Position numbers and translations under genes: made by a program
The notes under the pieces: generated by a model
Databases searched by the model: none
What the model was told of the DNA's origin: nothing
Seen by the model: the letters and a program-made list of their open reading frames with translations, nothing else
Assembly (NCBI GenBank): GCA_902593905.1
Contig: CACJKF010000003.1
Span: forward strand, 1-63,037
Direction of reading: 5' to 3'
Length of the DNA: 63,037 bases
Source of the DNA: an uncultured Pelagibacteraceae bacterium
GTDB lineage: Bacteria; Pseudomonadota; Alphaproteobacteria; Pelagibacterales; Pelagibacteraceae
Shown: positions 19,572 to 28,661 of the stretch, in pieces
Layout: each line of letters opens with the position of its first letter
How positions within the stretch are numbered: position 1 is the stretch's first letter

Positions 19572-21440
19572 TTAGTATTTGTATAAAAAAGACAAGCTTA
19601 ATCTTCTGCCTTCTTGATTGTATCCATCTGGCCGCTGATAAATTTCGTCTGTTAAATTATTAATATTTAAAAACCATTTTTGCCCTAGAATATCTTTTGA
19701 AAAAGATAAATTCATTATGTCTGTGCTATCTGCATCTTTTCTATCAAAACCGATAAAATCTTCTGCCTTTCCTACATGTTTATAGTCATAGTTTAAATTT
19801 AATTTACCGAAGTATTTTAAATCTAAATTTTGAGAAAAATTCACATTATAAGTTTTTTCTGGTCTTCTTAATTGAGGACGGCCACTACCTTCTCTACTTT
19901 TTGAGAGTGTATTAGCTAATATTAAACTTCTTCTTTCATTTTTAATTTGAATCTTATTTTCCAAACCTTCTTGATTGATATCTATAATTTCATTATAGCC
20001 TCCAGAACTATTGCTTCTATTTAAAACATCAGAGACGTAACTCTTATAAGCAGTTGTTTCAAATATCATTCCGTTCGCAAAATTATAATTTAATGTAAGT
20101 TCTCTAGTTTTGCTTGTTTCTGGTTTTGTTGTTTTCATTGATTTAAAAGATCCCTTGTAATAAGTTGAATTCGAGTTACCACCATGCAAAACATAAAGAT
20201 CTGGGTGTCGTAGGCCAGTTGACTCAGAAATACTTAACTCTAAATTGTTAAATTCTTTTGTGGCATTTAATCTATAAGTAATATTTTCCTCGCTGTATTT
20301 ATGACTATCTCCTCTTATATGTCCAGACAATGTTGTTTTATTATCTGTTTTGAGTCCAGCATTCGCAAAAAATCCTAAATTATCCATATGACCTTTTGCT
20401 GACGATCCATAAGTTCCGTGCACTATAAAATCTCCTTTCGCATAATTATAATCTGAACCAAACCCATAAGATAAATTCTCTGAGTGTTTTATTTTTCTTT
20501 CACCTTTTATTAAATAAGATTGAGAATAGTATTTATTTTTAACATTTTCGTCATATACGCGGTCATAAACATGAACGTGGGTAGAAAATTTACTCTCTTT
20601 ATTTTCTACTTTACTTTCTAAACTTGATTGAACTGCGTACATAAAATTCTTAGCTGTAGCATTTTCATCGGCACTAACATCGTAGCCACTGTTAGTTTTT
20701 CTTAGATAGCCAATATTCTTAAATTTTAAGCCATCATTTAAAAATTTTTGAGAATTATAATTTATCGAAATATTCTTTGTCCCATCCAAGTCTTTTTTTG
20801 AGTTTTTTGCAGTTATAGACTCTGCTTGGGAAACTCCACCTTTTAAATTGTGATGCCAGCCATTATTCGAAATATATGCATAATTACCGTTGAAAGTGTT
20901 ATATCTACTGTCAGTATAAGTTGTATTAAAAGTATTTTGATAATCAATATCAGTAACAAAGTTTACAGCTCCACCAATTGCTGCTGGACCAAAAATTGCA
21001 CTACTAGCTCCCTTATAAATTTCAATTTGTTGCAATCCTTGTAAAAAATCATAGCCAAAATCAAACATTGCCTTTGGCGATCCAATGTCATTTATTGGAA
21101 TGCCGTTTAATAGAACCAAGGTATGATTGGAGTTTGTGCCTCTCATAAAAATTGACGTCTGTTGACCACTAGGTCCGTTTGCATAAACATCTATACCAGG
21201 TATATTTTCTAATACGTCTCTTACATCTTTATAACCAGAATTTATCATCTGGTTTTTTGTTATAACAGTTTTTCCAACGGTCTCTTCGGATAACATTGAG
21301 GTGTTGGGAGCTGAGAATATTGTTATACATGGTACTCCTTTGCTATTATTCCATTTACACTCTTCCAAATTTTCACAAATTAAATTGAATGGGAAAAGAG
21401 CAACCAGTATAATTACCTTAAAAACCGTAATTCTAATCAT
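19572..21440 (-). CDS. TonB-dependent outer-membrane receptor, BtuB-like
   Basis: An outer-membrane active transporter; resemblance to vitamin B12 receptors is strongest in the plug, VRDVLENIPGIDVYANGPSG followed by FMRGTNSNHTLVLLNGIPIND and IEIYKGASSAIFGPAAIGGA. A barrel of about 22 strands follows and the protein ends in an aromatic residue (FLYKY), the outer-membrane insertion signal. The frame is open from ATG 21497, but ATG 21440 gives a normal signal peptide (MIRITVFKVIILVALFPF) and is preferred. It is divergent from a B12-binding radical SAM gene. No cobalamin riboswitch fits in the short upstream gap. Other ligands (heme, siderophore) are possible. Confidence 0.85.
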   Translation of the reverse strand: MIRITVFKVIILVALFPFNLICENLEECKWNNSKGVPCITIFSAPNTSMLSEETVGKTVITKNQMINSGYKDVRDVLENIPGIDVYANGPSGQQTSIFMRGTNSNHTLVLLNGIPINDIGSPKAMFDFGYDFLQGLQQIEIYKGASSAIFGPAAIGGAVNFVTDIDYQNTFNTTYTDSRYNTFNGNYAYISNNGWHHNLKGGVSQAESITAKNSKKDLDGTKNISINYNSQKFLNDGLKFKNIGYLRKTNSGYDVSADENATAKNFMYAVQSSLESKVENKESKFSTHVHVYDRVYDENVKNKYYSQSYLIKGERKIKHSENLSYGFGSDYNYAKGDFIVHGTYGSSAKGHMDNLGFFANAGLKTDNKTTLSGHIRGDSHKYSEENITYRLNATKEFNNLELSISESTGLRHPDLYVLHGGNSNSTYYKGSFKSMKTTKPETSKTRELTLNYNFANGMIFETTAYKSYVSDVLNRSNSSGGYNEIIDINQEGLENKIQIKNERRSLILANTLSKSREGSGRPQLRRPEKTYNVNFSQNLDLKYFGKLNLNYDYKHVGKAEDFIGFDRKDADSTDIMNLSFSKDILGQKWFLNINNLTDEIYQRPDGYNQEGRRLSLSFLYKY

Positions 21441-21550
21441 ATATTTACTTTTTATCTTATTAACGTATTTGAAAAATAAGATTTTATTTTTAGACATTTA
21501 TCAAGGAAAATTCAAATATTTTTAACATTTCAATAAAATCTTAAAACAGA

Positions 21551-21556
21551 TATAAT
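21551..21556 (+). promoter_or_regulatory. Perfect -10 box before the radical SAM gene
   Basis: TATAAT lies 12 bases before the ATG at 21568. The -35 region at 17 bases upstream (TTTCAA) is weak. A start point six to eight bases downstream would leave a leader of about five bases, so the message would be nearly leaderless. The whole divergent gap to the receptor ORF is only 70 bases. Confidence 0.4.
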
Positions 21557-21567
21557 TAATTTAAATT

Positions 21568-23130
21568 ATGAAAACTAATGATAATTTGCCCAAAAAAAAA
21601 CTACTAGCTATAAGATCAGCGACTCTAATCAATAAGTTGACTACAATGATATCTCCTTCGCTGCCTATAGGATTGGCTTATATATTAGGTGCGATTAAGG
21701 ACAAAAATTTAACAATCAAGGCTATTGACGCACTGGGCGAGTCTCCATTTATGAAAGATGCAAAAAAGTTTTCTAATAAAAATTTAATTTTGGGATTAGA
21801 CAATGATAAAATTATGGAACAAACAGAGAGTTTTTCTCCAGACATTGTTCTAATTACATCAATGTTTTCACCTGATTGGTTGATACTTAGAGATCTAATT
21901 GAAAAGCTAAAGAGGAAATTTCCTAAATGTATCATTATTGGAGGAGGAGAACATTTTTCCGCAATGCCGGAATTTTGTTTAAATGAGAGCAAGATAGATT
22001 GCGTTGTTACCGGTGAAGGAGAAGAAACTATAAAAGAAATTATTGATAAAATTTTGAGTGGAGAATTTTGGTCATCTGAAATCAAAGGTACATACATTAG
22101 ATCTGGAAACTCAATAGTAAATGGAGGTCAAAGAGAAAGAGTTAGATGTTTAAAAAATATGCCATGGCCAGCTTGGGAATTTTTTAATATTAATAAAATG
22201 TTAGACAGTGGGCTTGGTAATACTTCTAATCAAAAAAATAATATAAGACCTATGCCTCTTAATGCTACTCGAGGCTGTCCATATCGATGTACTTTTTGTT
22301 CTAATCCACAAATGTGGGGAAAATTATGGAGAGCAAGACCCGCAGAGGATGTAGTAGCGGAAATAAAACATTTACACTCAACATACGGGGCTAATCACTT
22401 TGATTTTACTGATCTCACTTTAGCTGTAAAAAAGGAATGGCTGATCGAATTTTGTGAGGAAATGATTAAAGCTAAAATGAGCATATCCTGGGCTTTACCA
22501 AGCGGTACAAGATCTGAAGTTTTAGATTACCCGATATTAAAACTTCTTAAAGATGCTGGCCTCAATGATATAGATTATGCACCAGAGAGTGGTTCAGAAA
22601 AAATTTTAAAAATTATGAAAAAGCAAATTACAATTAATAATTTGTTATCATCAATTAAGTCAGCTAAACAAGTTGGTTTGAAAATTAAGGTGAATATTAT
22701 TCTTGGGTATCCAGAGGAAACTAGAAAAGACGTTCTAGATACTTTATGGTTTGCAATTAGATGTGCGTATAACGGAACTGATGATTTATTGGTTACCCCA
22801 TTATCTATTTACCCAGGAAGTGCAATACACGAACAAATCAAAGAAGAGAGAAATATTAAATATGATGATTATTATTTTGAAACTTTAACAGACCAGGGTA
22901 GTCTGAACCTTAGCGAGTGTTATTCAAATCATTATACACAATATGAACTTTTCATTTTCAAATATTTAGTGTTTTCTGTTTTTTATTTAAGTAGTTTTTT
23001 ATTTAAACCAAAGAGAATTTTTGTATTGTTTTATGATATGTTTAAAATGGAGGGAAGCACAAGACTTTCAATGGCTTTGATCAATTTCATAAGGAGATTT
23101 AAACTTTCTAACGCCAAAAAAAATTATTAA
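21568..23130 (+). CDS. B12-binding domain radical SAM protein
   Basis: A cobalamin-dependent radical SAM enzyme of the class B methyltransferase/cyclase type. The N-terminal half is a B12-binding Rossmann domain (SPSLPIGLAYILGAIKD; IIIGGGEHFSAMPEFCL; DCVVTGEGEETI). The radical SAM core follows with ATRGCPYRCTFC, the CxxxCxxC cluster motif near residues 237-244. The DxHxxG corrinoid-ligand motif is not present, as in many radical SAM relatives. C-terminal hydrophobic helices suggest membrane contact and a lipid or glycolipid substrate. At 520 residues it is full length. It is divergent from the BtuB-like receptor and followed 51 bases later by a DPM1-like glycosyltransferase. The substrate is unknown. 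Confidence 0.88.
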   Translation: MKTNDNLPKKKLLAIRSATLINKLTTMISPSLPIGLAYILGAIKDKNLTIKAIDALGESPFMKDAKKFSNKNLILGLDNDKIMEQTESFSPDIVLITSMFSPDWLILRDLIEKLKRKFPKCIIIGGGEHFSAMPEFCLNESKIDCVVTGEGEETIKEIIDKILSGEFWSSEIKGTYIRSGNSIVNGGQRERVRCLKNMPWPAWEFFNINKMLDSGLGNTSNQKNNIRPMPLNATRGCPYRCTFCSNPQMWGKLWRARPAEDVVAEIKHLHSTYGANHFDFTDLTLAVKKEWLIEFCEEMIKAKMSISWALPSGTRSEVLDYPILKLLKDAGLNDIDYAPESGSEKILKIMKKQITINNLLSSIKSAKQVGLKIKVNIILGYPEETRKDVLDTLWFAIRCAYNGTDDLLVTPLSIYPGSAIHEQIKEERNIKYDDYYFETLTDQGSLNLSECYSNHYTQYELFIFKYLVFSVFYLSSFLFKPKRIFVLFYDMFKMEGSTRLSMALINFIRRFKLSNAKKNY

Positions 23131-23181
23131 AAAATCTATTCGTTTAACAAACTTATATTTCGCAAAGCTAATATATATCTG

Positions 23182-23886
23182 ATGACTAAAAATATTGTAT
23201 TTACCGCTACTTACAACGAATGCGAGAATATTGAAGATTTTTTAAATAAAGTTTTTAGTTTGTCTGAGGATTTAGACGTTTTAATAATTGATGATAATTC
23301 CCCTGATTTAACCTGGAAGTTAGTTCAAGATTATCAAATAAGGCAAAACAAAATTAAGCTAATAAAAAGAGAAAAAAAAGAAGGTCTTAATACGGCCCAT
23401 AAACTTGCTTATCAATATGCAAAAGAAAACAATTATGACAAACTAATAACTTTGGATGCAGATTTATCACACGATCCTTTGATAATTCCATTATTTTTAC
23501 AAAAGTTAAACTCAAATCCTTTTGTTATTGGCTCAAGATACATGCCTGGAGGAAGAAATGAAATGGGTCTATTCAGAAACATTTTGAGTTATTTTGGAAA
23601 TAAATTAATAAAATTTGTTTTAAAAATAGATATTGACGAATTTACTACTTCATATAGAGGGTTTAACCTCAGATTATTAAATAATTTTGATATGAAAAAT
23701 GTAACACTAAAAGGATATAGCTTTTTTATGGGTACAATTAACTTACTAAAAAATACTGGTAATAATATAGTTCAAATACCTATAGTTTTTAGAGACAGAA
23801 CCAAAGGAGAGTCAAAAATCCCTAAAATTGAAATATTTAGAACTTTAAAAAATCTTTTATTGATAAAACTTGGCTTTATAAAATAA
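23182..23886 (+). CDS. Polyprenol-phosphate glycosyltransferase (DPM1-like, GT2)
   Basis: Transfers a sugar from a nucleotide donor to polyprenyl phosphate on the cytoplasmic membrane face. It shows IIDDNSPDLTWKLV and ITLDADLSHDP (the DxD-type metal site), then FVIGSRYMPGG and EFTTSYRGFNLRLL, all typical of dolichol-phosphate mannose synthase-like enzymes. It has no C-terminal membrane helices (234 aa), like the soluble DPM1 form. It converges on the gene cluster starting at 23897, which holds a GT-C-like membrane protein that could use its product. Confidence 0.88.
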   Translation: MTKNIVFTATYNECENIEDFLNKVFSLSEDLDVLIIDDNSPDLTWKLVQDYQIRQNKIKLIKREKKEGLNTAHKLAYQYAKENNYDKLITLDADLSHDPLIIPLFLQKLNSNPFVIGSRYMPGGRNEMGLFRNILSYFGNKLIKFVLKIDIDEFTTSYRGFNLRLLNNFDMKNVTLKGYSFFMGTINLLKNTGNNIVQIPIVFRDRTKGESKIPKIEIFRTLKNLLLIKLGFIK

Positions 23887-23896
23887 TAAACCACAT

Positions 23897-24169
23897 CTAT
23901 TTAGCATAATTTATTTCTGATAAAATCTTTTTTATAAATTTTGATATTATAACCCTTTCTTCCTCATCAAAAATATTTTCTTTTTCCGAACCTTTTTTCA
24001 TTTCTTTTAAAATCTTATCTTTAATTTTTATTCTTTCATGCTGACTTGAAATTATATTTAATTGGCTAGAAAAATTTCTTATATGGTGACCAATTGTAAA
24101 CTGGTATAAGAGATAAATTGCAATTGTTATTACTGAGGTTTTTAAAATAAATATTCTCATGTTTATCAA
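23897..24169 (-). CDS. Small membrane protein of unknown function
   Basis: Not recognised. It has 90 aa with one N-terminal hydrophobic helix (IFILKTSVITIAIYLLYQF) followed by a charged, helix-prone tail (KIKDKILKEMKKGSEKENIF). It is last in the trkH-ampG-NlpC-FkbM-GT-C run, 14 bases after the GT-C-like gene, and faces the DPM1-like gene across ten bases. I take it as real because the frame fills the space exactly between two genes and has a coherent topology. It may be an accessory subunit of the neighbouring glycosyltransferase. Confidence 0.65.
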   Translation of the reverse strand: MINMRIFILKTSVITIAIYLLYQFTIGHHIRNFSSQLNIISSQHERIKIKDKILKEMKKGSEKENIFDEEERVIISKFIKKILSEINYAK

Positions 24170-24183
24170 AATAAATAATTTAT

Positions 24184-25797
24184 TTAATTTATTTTCTTTT
24201 TATAGATACTTGTAACTGCATGTCCATCAATTAGCAACTCGTAATATAATTCAAACTGTTCGTTATTTTCTATTTCATTATTAATTCTAATTCTTCTCAT
24301 TTTATTATTAATTATATAATTAGAATTTTTAAAATCTGATAAAACTATTCTTTTTCTATCTTCTTCTTTTAAAGAAAGATAGCTATCTCTTAGACTTGTA
24401 AATCCTTCTGCGAAAACTTTTATATCAAAATTCTTATCGTTTTTTAAAATATATTCTAAAGAGGACTTATGTGAAATACCCCACCAATCCAAATCAAAAT
24501 TTTTTAAAGCATAATTTTTAGAAAAAATATTAAAAAAAACATATTGATGAGGGTGATTTTTAATTGTCCAAGACAAATTATAAATAAGATTAATAGAAAT
24601 CAAAAAAACAATTATAAGTTTTATAACTTTTTTTAATTTAATCCTTTCTAATTTCTTTAAGGTATAAATTGAAAAATATACTATTATAGGAAATAAAAAA
24701 TAAATGTGCCGCCATCCACCAAACTTCGATTTCGTAAATTCTACAACAATTATAAAAGTTAATATTAGAGTTAATAATAAAAATATGTCTAAAAACTTTT
24801 TTTGATTTAGCTCGAACTCGTCATTTAAGCTTTGCTTTAAGTAATTGAAAAGTTTTCGTAAAGCATACGAAAATCCAATTGAAAACAAAACCAATATAAA
24901 TATAGGTGTAGTAATCAAAAACCAAACTAAACGGTAATGCCAAGCCATCATGTCGCTAGGGTAATAAGTTCCAAAATAAAAGTTAACAACTGTTATAGCG
25001 CTATGATCTTTTATAATATTTTTGAATGCAAAAATAAGATTACTTAAAGGGTCAGACCATAAATAAGGCCATAAAATGAAAATAAAAATCATTGTTAAAG
25101 ATAAATATAAAAAAACTTGCTTATAGTTTTTATAAAATCTTTTTTTTGTATTAAGAAAGTTATAAAAATAAAGAATTAAAAATAAACCAAACGGAATCAA
25201 ACTAATTACTTTTGTATTTATAAGTAAAGCACTAAAAAAAGAGAATAGAAGTGTATTTATTGTATTACTTCTGCTTATAAACTCGTTTGCCCAATAAATA
25301 TAAAAAATAAAAATAGACATGAAAAATATATCTCTAGAATTATAAAAGGACTCAGCAAAAATACGAGGTGAAAAAACTAAGAAAGTGACAGCACAAATTG
25401 ATAAAAAAACATTTTCAAATCTTTTTAAAATCAATTTGAAGAACAACACTAAGCTAAGGAAAAAAATTATGAAGTTTATTCTATGAGACAGTAAGTAAAT
25501 TTCTTCATATTTAGTTGAGTTTAAAAGTTTTGAAAAAACAACTAAAACAAACTCAAAAACTATAGGCCATTCTTTTATACGATTTTTGAAATAATCTAAA
25601 TTTATATCGCTACTAATTATACTTAGAAAAAAATTTTTTACATAAAGATAAGTATTTAGACCATTCTTGTAATAGTGCTCATCATCTAACGTAACTCCAA
25701 AGTCGCCAGTTATTTGCCAGCAAATTAAAAATAAAAATAAAAAATATAAACTAATAGTTTGTTTCTGATATTTAAAAAAAATTTTATTTGTTATCAC
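24184..25797 (-). CDS. GT-C-type membrane glycosyltransferase (ArnT/PMT-like)
   Basis: A multi-spanning inner-membrane protein of 537 aa with about 11-12 helices. After the first helix a loop has VTLDDEHYYKNGLNTY, with the acidic pair expected of GT-C enzymes, and later FSPRIFAESFYNSRDIFFMSIFI resembles the ArnT/PMT group. The C-terminal domain after the last helix is small and probably periplasmic. Such enzymes take sugar from polyprenyl phosphate and add it to a lipid or protein outside the membrane; the DPM1-like gene at 23182 is a natural donor source. It overlaps the FkbM gene by 14 bases. Confidence 0.78.
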   Translation of the reverse strand: MITNKIFFKYQKQTISLYFLFLFLICWQITGDFGVTLDDEHYYKNGLNTYLYVKNFFLSIISSDINLDYFKNRIKEWPIVFEFVLVVFSKLLNSTKYEEIYLLSHRINFIIFFLSLVLFFKLILKRFENVFLSICAVTFLVFSPRIFAESFYNSRDIFFMSIFIFYIYWANEFISRSNTINTLLFSFFSALLINTKVISLIPFGLFLILYFYNFLNTKKRFYKNYKQVFLYLSLTMIFIFILWPYLWSDPLSNLIFAFKNIIKDHSAITVVNFYFGTYYPSDMMAWHYRLVWFLITTPIFILVLFSIGFSYALRKLFNYLKQSLNDEFELNQKKFLDIFLLLTLILTFIIVVEFTKSKFGGWRHIYFLFPIIVYFSIYTLKKLERIKLKKVIKLIIVFLISINLIYNLSWTIKNHPHQYVFFNIFSKNYALKNFDLDWWGISHKSSLEYILKNDKNFDIKVFAEGFTSLRDSYLSLKEEDRKRIVLSDFKNSNYIINNKMRRIRINNEIENNEQFELYYELLIDGHAVTSIYKKKIN

Positions 25798-26545
25798 TTC
25801 TATAATTGTTATTAATTAATAAAAAATCTGCCGCTTTTAAATTACTTAAAATACTGACAGAATGTATGGGATATTCTTTTATAAATTTAAAATTTTCTTT
25901 TTCAAGATGATTTAAGATCTTATCCTTTTTTTGCTTAAATAATTGCTTAGTTGACAAAATTTCAACATATATTAATTTAACTTTGTTGTTTTCAAACATT
26001 TTAGATGCGCCTTCAAGAATATACTCTTCATGACCTTCAGCATCAATTTTAAGTAAATCAATTTTATCTATTTGATTGGTAGAACAAAATTTATCTATTG
26101 TATTTGTCTTAACTTCAAATGATTTAAAGTTGTTTTTACTATTTAGATCAAAAATATTAAATGTAGAAATAAGTTTTCTTGAAATATTCCAGAGTTTATC
26201 GTCTTTAGAAATAGTTTGAAAACTTGATCCACTCGCTTCGAAAAAACTGTTTAAATGAAATATCTTTTTCTCTGTTTGATTGCTTAATCCTACACAATCA
26301 AAAGATATGTTAGGATTTTTATTTATAAGTTCATCAAGATATAATCTACTTTTAGGATTTGGATCAAATAAAAAATATTTAGTTTCTTTGTTTTGATCGA
26401 TTTTTAATATTTTTTTTGTAAAACGTCCTTTAAAACTTCCAACATCAAAAATTACTTTTTGTGGTTCATTTTTTATAATTTTATAGATTGTTTTTTCATT
26501 ATTATTCATCAAAAAAATATCAACTAAGTTATACAAAAAATTCAT
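25784..26545 (-). CDS. FkbM-family methyltransferase
   Basis: A SAM-dependent O-methyltransferase, commonly acting on sugars. VIFDVGSFKGRFTKKIL (near residue 33) is motif I, and IDKIDLLKIDAEGHEEYILEGA is the FkbM hallmark with the metal/substrate Asp and Glu. Length 253 is normal. A start at the internal ATG at residue 13 (MNNNEKTIYK) is also possible. It lies between the NlpC/P60 gene (3-base gap) and the GT-C gene (14-base overlap), so it likely methylates the same glycan. Confidence 0.88.
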   Translation of the reverse strand: MNFLYNLVDIFLMNNNEKTIYKIIKNEPQKVIFDVGSFKGRFTKKILKIDQNKETKYFLFDPNPKSRLYLDELINKNPNISFDCVGLSNQTEKKIFHLNSFFEASGSSFQTISKDDKLWNISRKLISTFNIFDLNSKNNFKSFEVKTNTIDKFCSTNQIDKIDLLKIDAEGHEEYILEGASKMFENNKVKLIYVEILSTKQLFKQKKDKILNHLEKENFKFIKEYPIHSVSILSNLKAADFLLINNNYRSDNK

Positions 26546-26548
26546 TTA

Positions 26549-27292
26549 TTAATTTACTCTTTTTATTGATTTGACTTTAAGTTTTGCAGTATCTTCAATT
26601 TTTTTGATTGTTTGGTAAGTATTCATAATAAGAGTTTTTTTTCTTGGTCCGTATGCATGTATTAAATTTTTTTTACTTACAGCTACTGCAACATGTCCCT
26701 TCCAATAGATTAGATCATTTTTTTTTATATTTCTTAATTTGATATCTCTTTTGAAGAATTTAATTTGATCTTTAGCATCCCTTGGACAAAATTTATTATT
26801 AAAATTAAAAAAAACCTGGATTAAACCAGAACAATCTATGCCTTTAAAGGATTTTCCACCCCATTTATATTTTACGTTTTTAAATATAATTATTTTTTTG
26901 AATAAATTTTTTTCTTTAAAAAAAATTGGTTTTACATCTTTTTTATTTACCCAACCATTTAAAAATTGATAAAATTTTTTTTTTTTATTATTGACCTTTA
27001 TTTTTGAACCGAAAGTTAGTTCATCAATTTTTTTTTGGTTATTAGCAAATTTATAAACAGGAGCTCTCAAAACGTTAATTTTATAATTTGGTTTAATAAG
27101 ATTAGAAAATTTTTTTTTATTAGTATAACCAATATACTTATCCTCTTTGATTTTTACTTTTAACCATCTTTTTCTTTTGGCTAAAATTGAAAAACTTTCT
27201 CCAAAAATCATTTGAGTAACAACTTCAGATTTCAATGATGGTTTCTTATATAGATTAACTATCGAAAAATTATTTGTAAAATATTTAGTCAT
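26549..27292 (-). CDS. NlpC/P60 family cysteine peptidase with SH3 domains
   Basis: A predicted murein peptide hydrolase cutting the gamma-D-Glu-diaminopimelate bond, like YkfC-type peptidases. Two bacterial SH3-like domains (residues about 5-125) precede the catalytic domain: Cys154 in GIDCSGL, His200 in WKGHVAVA and His212 in LIHAYGPRK form the triad. No signal peptide is visible, which fits a cytoplasmic recycling role. Its start overlaps the ampG end by eight bases, coupling import of muropeptides to their cleavage. Confidence 0.88.
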   Translation of the reverse strand: MTKYFTNNFSIVNLYKKPSLKSEVVTQMIFGESFSILAKRKRWLKVKIKEDKYIGYTNKKKFSNLIKPNYKINVLRAPVYKFANNQKKIDELTFGSKIKVNNKKKKFYQFLNGWVNKKDVKPIFFKEKNLFKKIIIFKNVKYKWGGKSFKGIDCSGLIQVFFNFNNKFCPRDAKDQIKFFKRDIKLRNIKKNDLIYWKGHVAVAVSKKNLIHAYGPRKKTLIMNTYQTIKKIEDTAKLKVKSIKRVN

Positions 27293-28658
27293 TAAGCTTT
27301 AGTTTGTCTTTAATCATATAAAGAAATATTAAAGAAGGAATTACCATTAATGCAGTAATTATAAAAAATATTCCCCAGTCTCCGTTAAGCCAATCAACTA
27401 AAGCACCTGAAGAGGCCGCTAAAGTAGTTCTACCAGCAGTTCCAATTGAAGCAAGTAATGCATATTGAGTCGCTGTATAAGTTCTATCTACAAGCATAGA
27501 AATGAAAGCTACAAAAGCGACAGTTGCAAATGCTGCAGCCATATCATCAAATATTACTGCTATAGCAAATAATAATTCTGATTTTCCAGACCAAGCAAGC
27601 AATGAAAATAGTAGATTTGTTGAAGCCATTAATATTCCGGATATAAACATTGCTTTAATTACGCCAGATCGAATAGCAAATAACCCACCTAATAAGGTAA
27701 AAATAACAGTCGTAATCCATCCTAGTCCTTTTGAATAAAGAGCTATATCAGATTTGGTAAATCCTATTTCTTTGTAAAATATAACTGACATTCTGCCTAA
27801 AAACGCTTCACCAATTTTAAAAAGAAAAACAAAACCCAGAATTGCTATTGCAATATTAAAACCATTTTTTTTGAAAAAACTTATTACTGGCCCAATAACA
27901 GTGCCAGTTAACCATGCAATAGTTTTAGTAGCTATGTTTGAAGATCCTAATTTCTCTTCAATCATTTTATCTGTTTGTTTTTGATTTTCTTTCCTATTAA
28001 ATTGGTTGGGTTCATTTACAAACATTAAGCAAATGTTAAAGAAAATAATTACAATACCCAAAATTAAAAAAGTTATTTGCCAATAATTATTAATACCTAT
28101 ATTTTGAAAAAACTCAGCTACATTTAAGGCAATTACTCCACCTAATTTGTATCCAGTCCACCATCCAACAACAGCCATAGCCGCGCCAGCTTGCATTGAC
28201 CTACCTTCATTTTCACCAATTTGTTCAATTCTTAAAGCATCAACCGTTATATCTTGAGTTGCTGAAGCTATTGCAATTATTAATCCTATGCTTATTACAA
28301 GAGCTAAATTTGCTATAGGATTTATTAAACTCCAACAAACTAAACTTATTAAAATCACAGTTTGCATAATTATAATCCAACTACGTCTGTGACCTACTTT
28401 TTCAGTTAAAACGGGAATTCTTATTCTGTCAACGATCGGAGCCCAAAGATAATTAAATGCATAAACAGCAAAGATTAGACCAGCCCATCCAATAGTGCTT
28501 CTACTTAAACCATCTTCCTTTAACCAAAGACTAAGACTGCTTCCTATTATAACCCAAGGAAATCCACTTATCGCCCCGAGTAGCAATATTTTGATCATCC
28601 TTTTGTCAAAATAAACTTTAAAAGTTTCTGAGAGAGATTGTTTTTTATAAATTTCCAT
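27285..28658 (-). CDS. ampG: AmpG-type muropeptide permease (MFS)
   Basis: A 12-helix major facilitator permease of the AmpG group, importing anhydromuropeptides for peptidoglycan recycling. The N-terminus has LLLGAISGFPWVIIGSSLSLWL and later YLWAPIVDRIRIP, resembling the family's loop 2-3 region; FDDMAAAFATVAFVAFIS in the C-half is also family-like. 457 residues is usual. It sits between trkH (3-base gap) and the NlpC/P60 peptidase (8-base overlap). The symbol rests on family resemblance and on this neighbour; acetyl-CoA transporter-like MFS members are the main alternative. Confidence 0.82.
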   Translation of the reverse strand: MEIYKKQSLSETFKVYFDKRMIKILLLGAISGFPWVIIGSSLSLWLKEDGLSRSTIGWAGLIFAVYAFNYLWAPIVDRIRIPVLTEKVGHRRSWIIIMQTVILISLVCWSLINPIANLALVISIGLIIAIASATQDITVDALRIEQIGENEGRSMQAGAAMAVVGWWTGYKLGGVIALNVAEFFQNIGINNYWQITFLILGIVIIFFNICLMFVNEPNQFNRKENQKQTDKMIEEKLGSSNIATKTIAWLTGTVIGPVISFFKKNGFNIAIAILGFVFLFKIGEAFLGRMSVIFYKEIGFTKSDIALYSKGLGWITTVIFTLLGGLFAIRSGVIKAMFISGILMASTNLLFSLLAWSGKSELLFAIAVIFDDMAAAFATVAFVAFISMLVDRTYTATQYALLASIGTAGRTTLAASSGALVDWLNGDWGIFFIITALMVIPSLIFLYMIKDKLKLND

Positions 28659-28661
28659 TTT

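Noticed and set aside
21441-21567. Cobalamin riboswitch before the BtuB-like receptor
   Set aside because: The gap is 70-127 bases and lacks the B12-box and conserved core; an aptamer of the usual size does not fit.
18949-23130. Integrative island inserted at tRNA-Ser
   Set aside because: No integrase and no direct repeat of the tRNA 3' end seen downstream; transfer remains possible but not by this sign.
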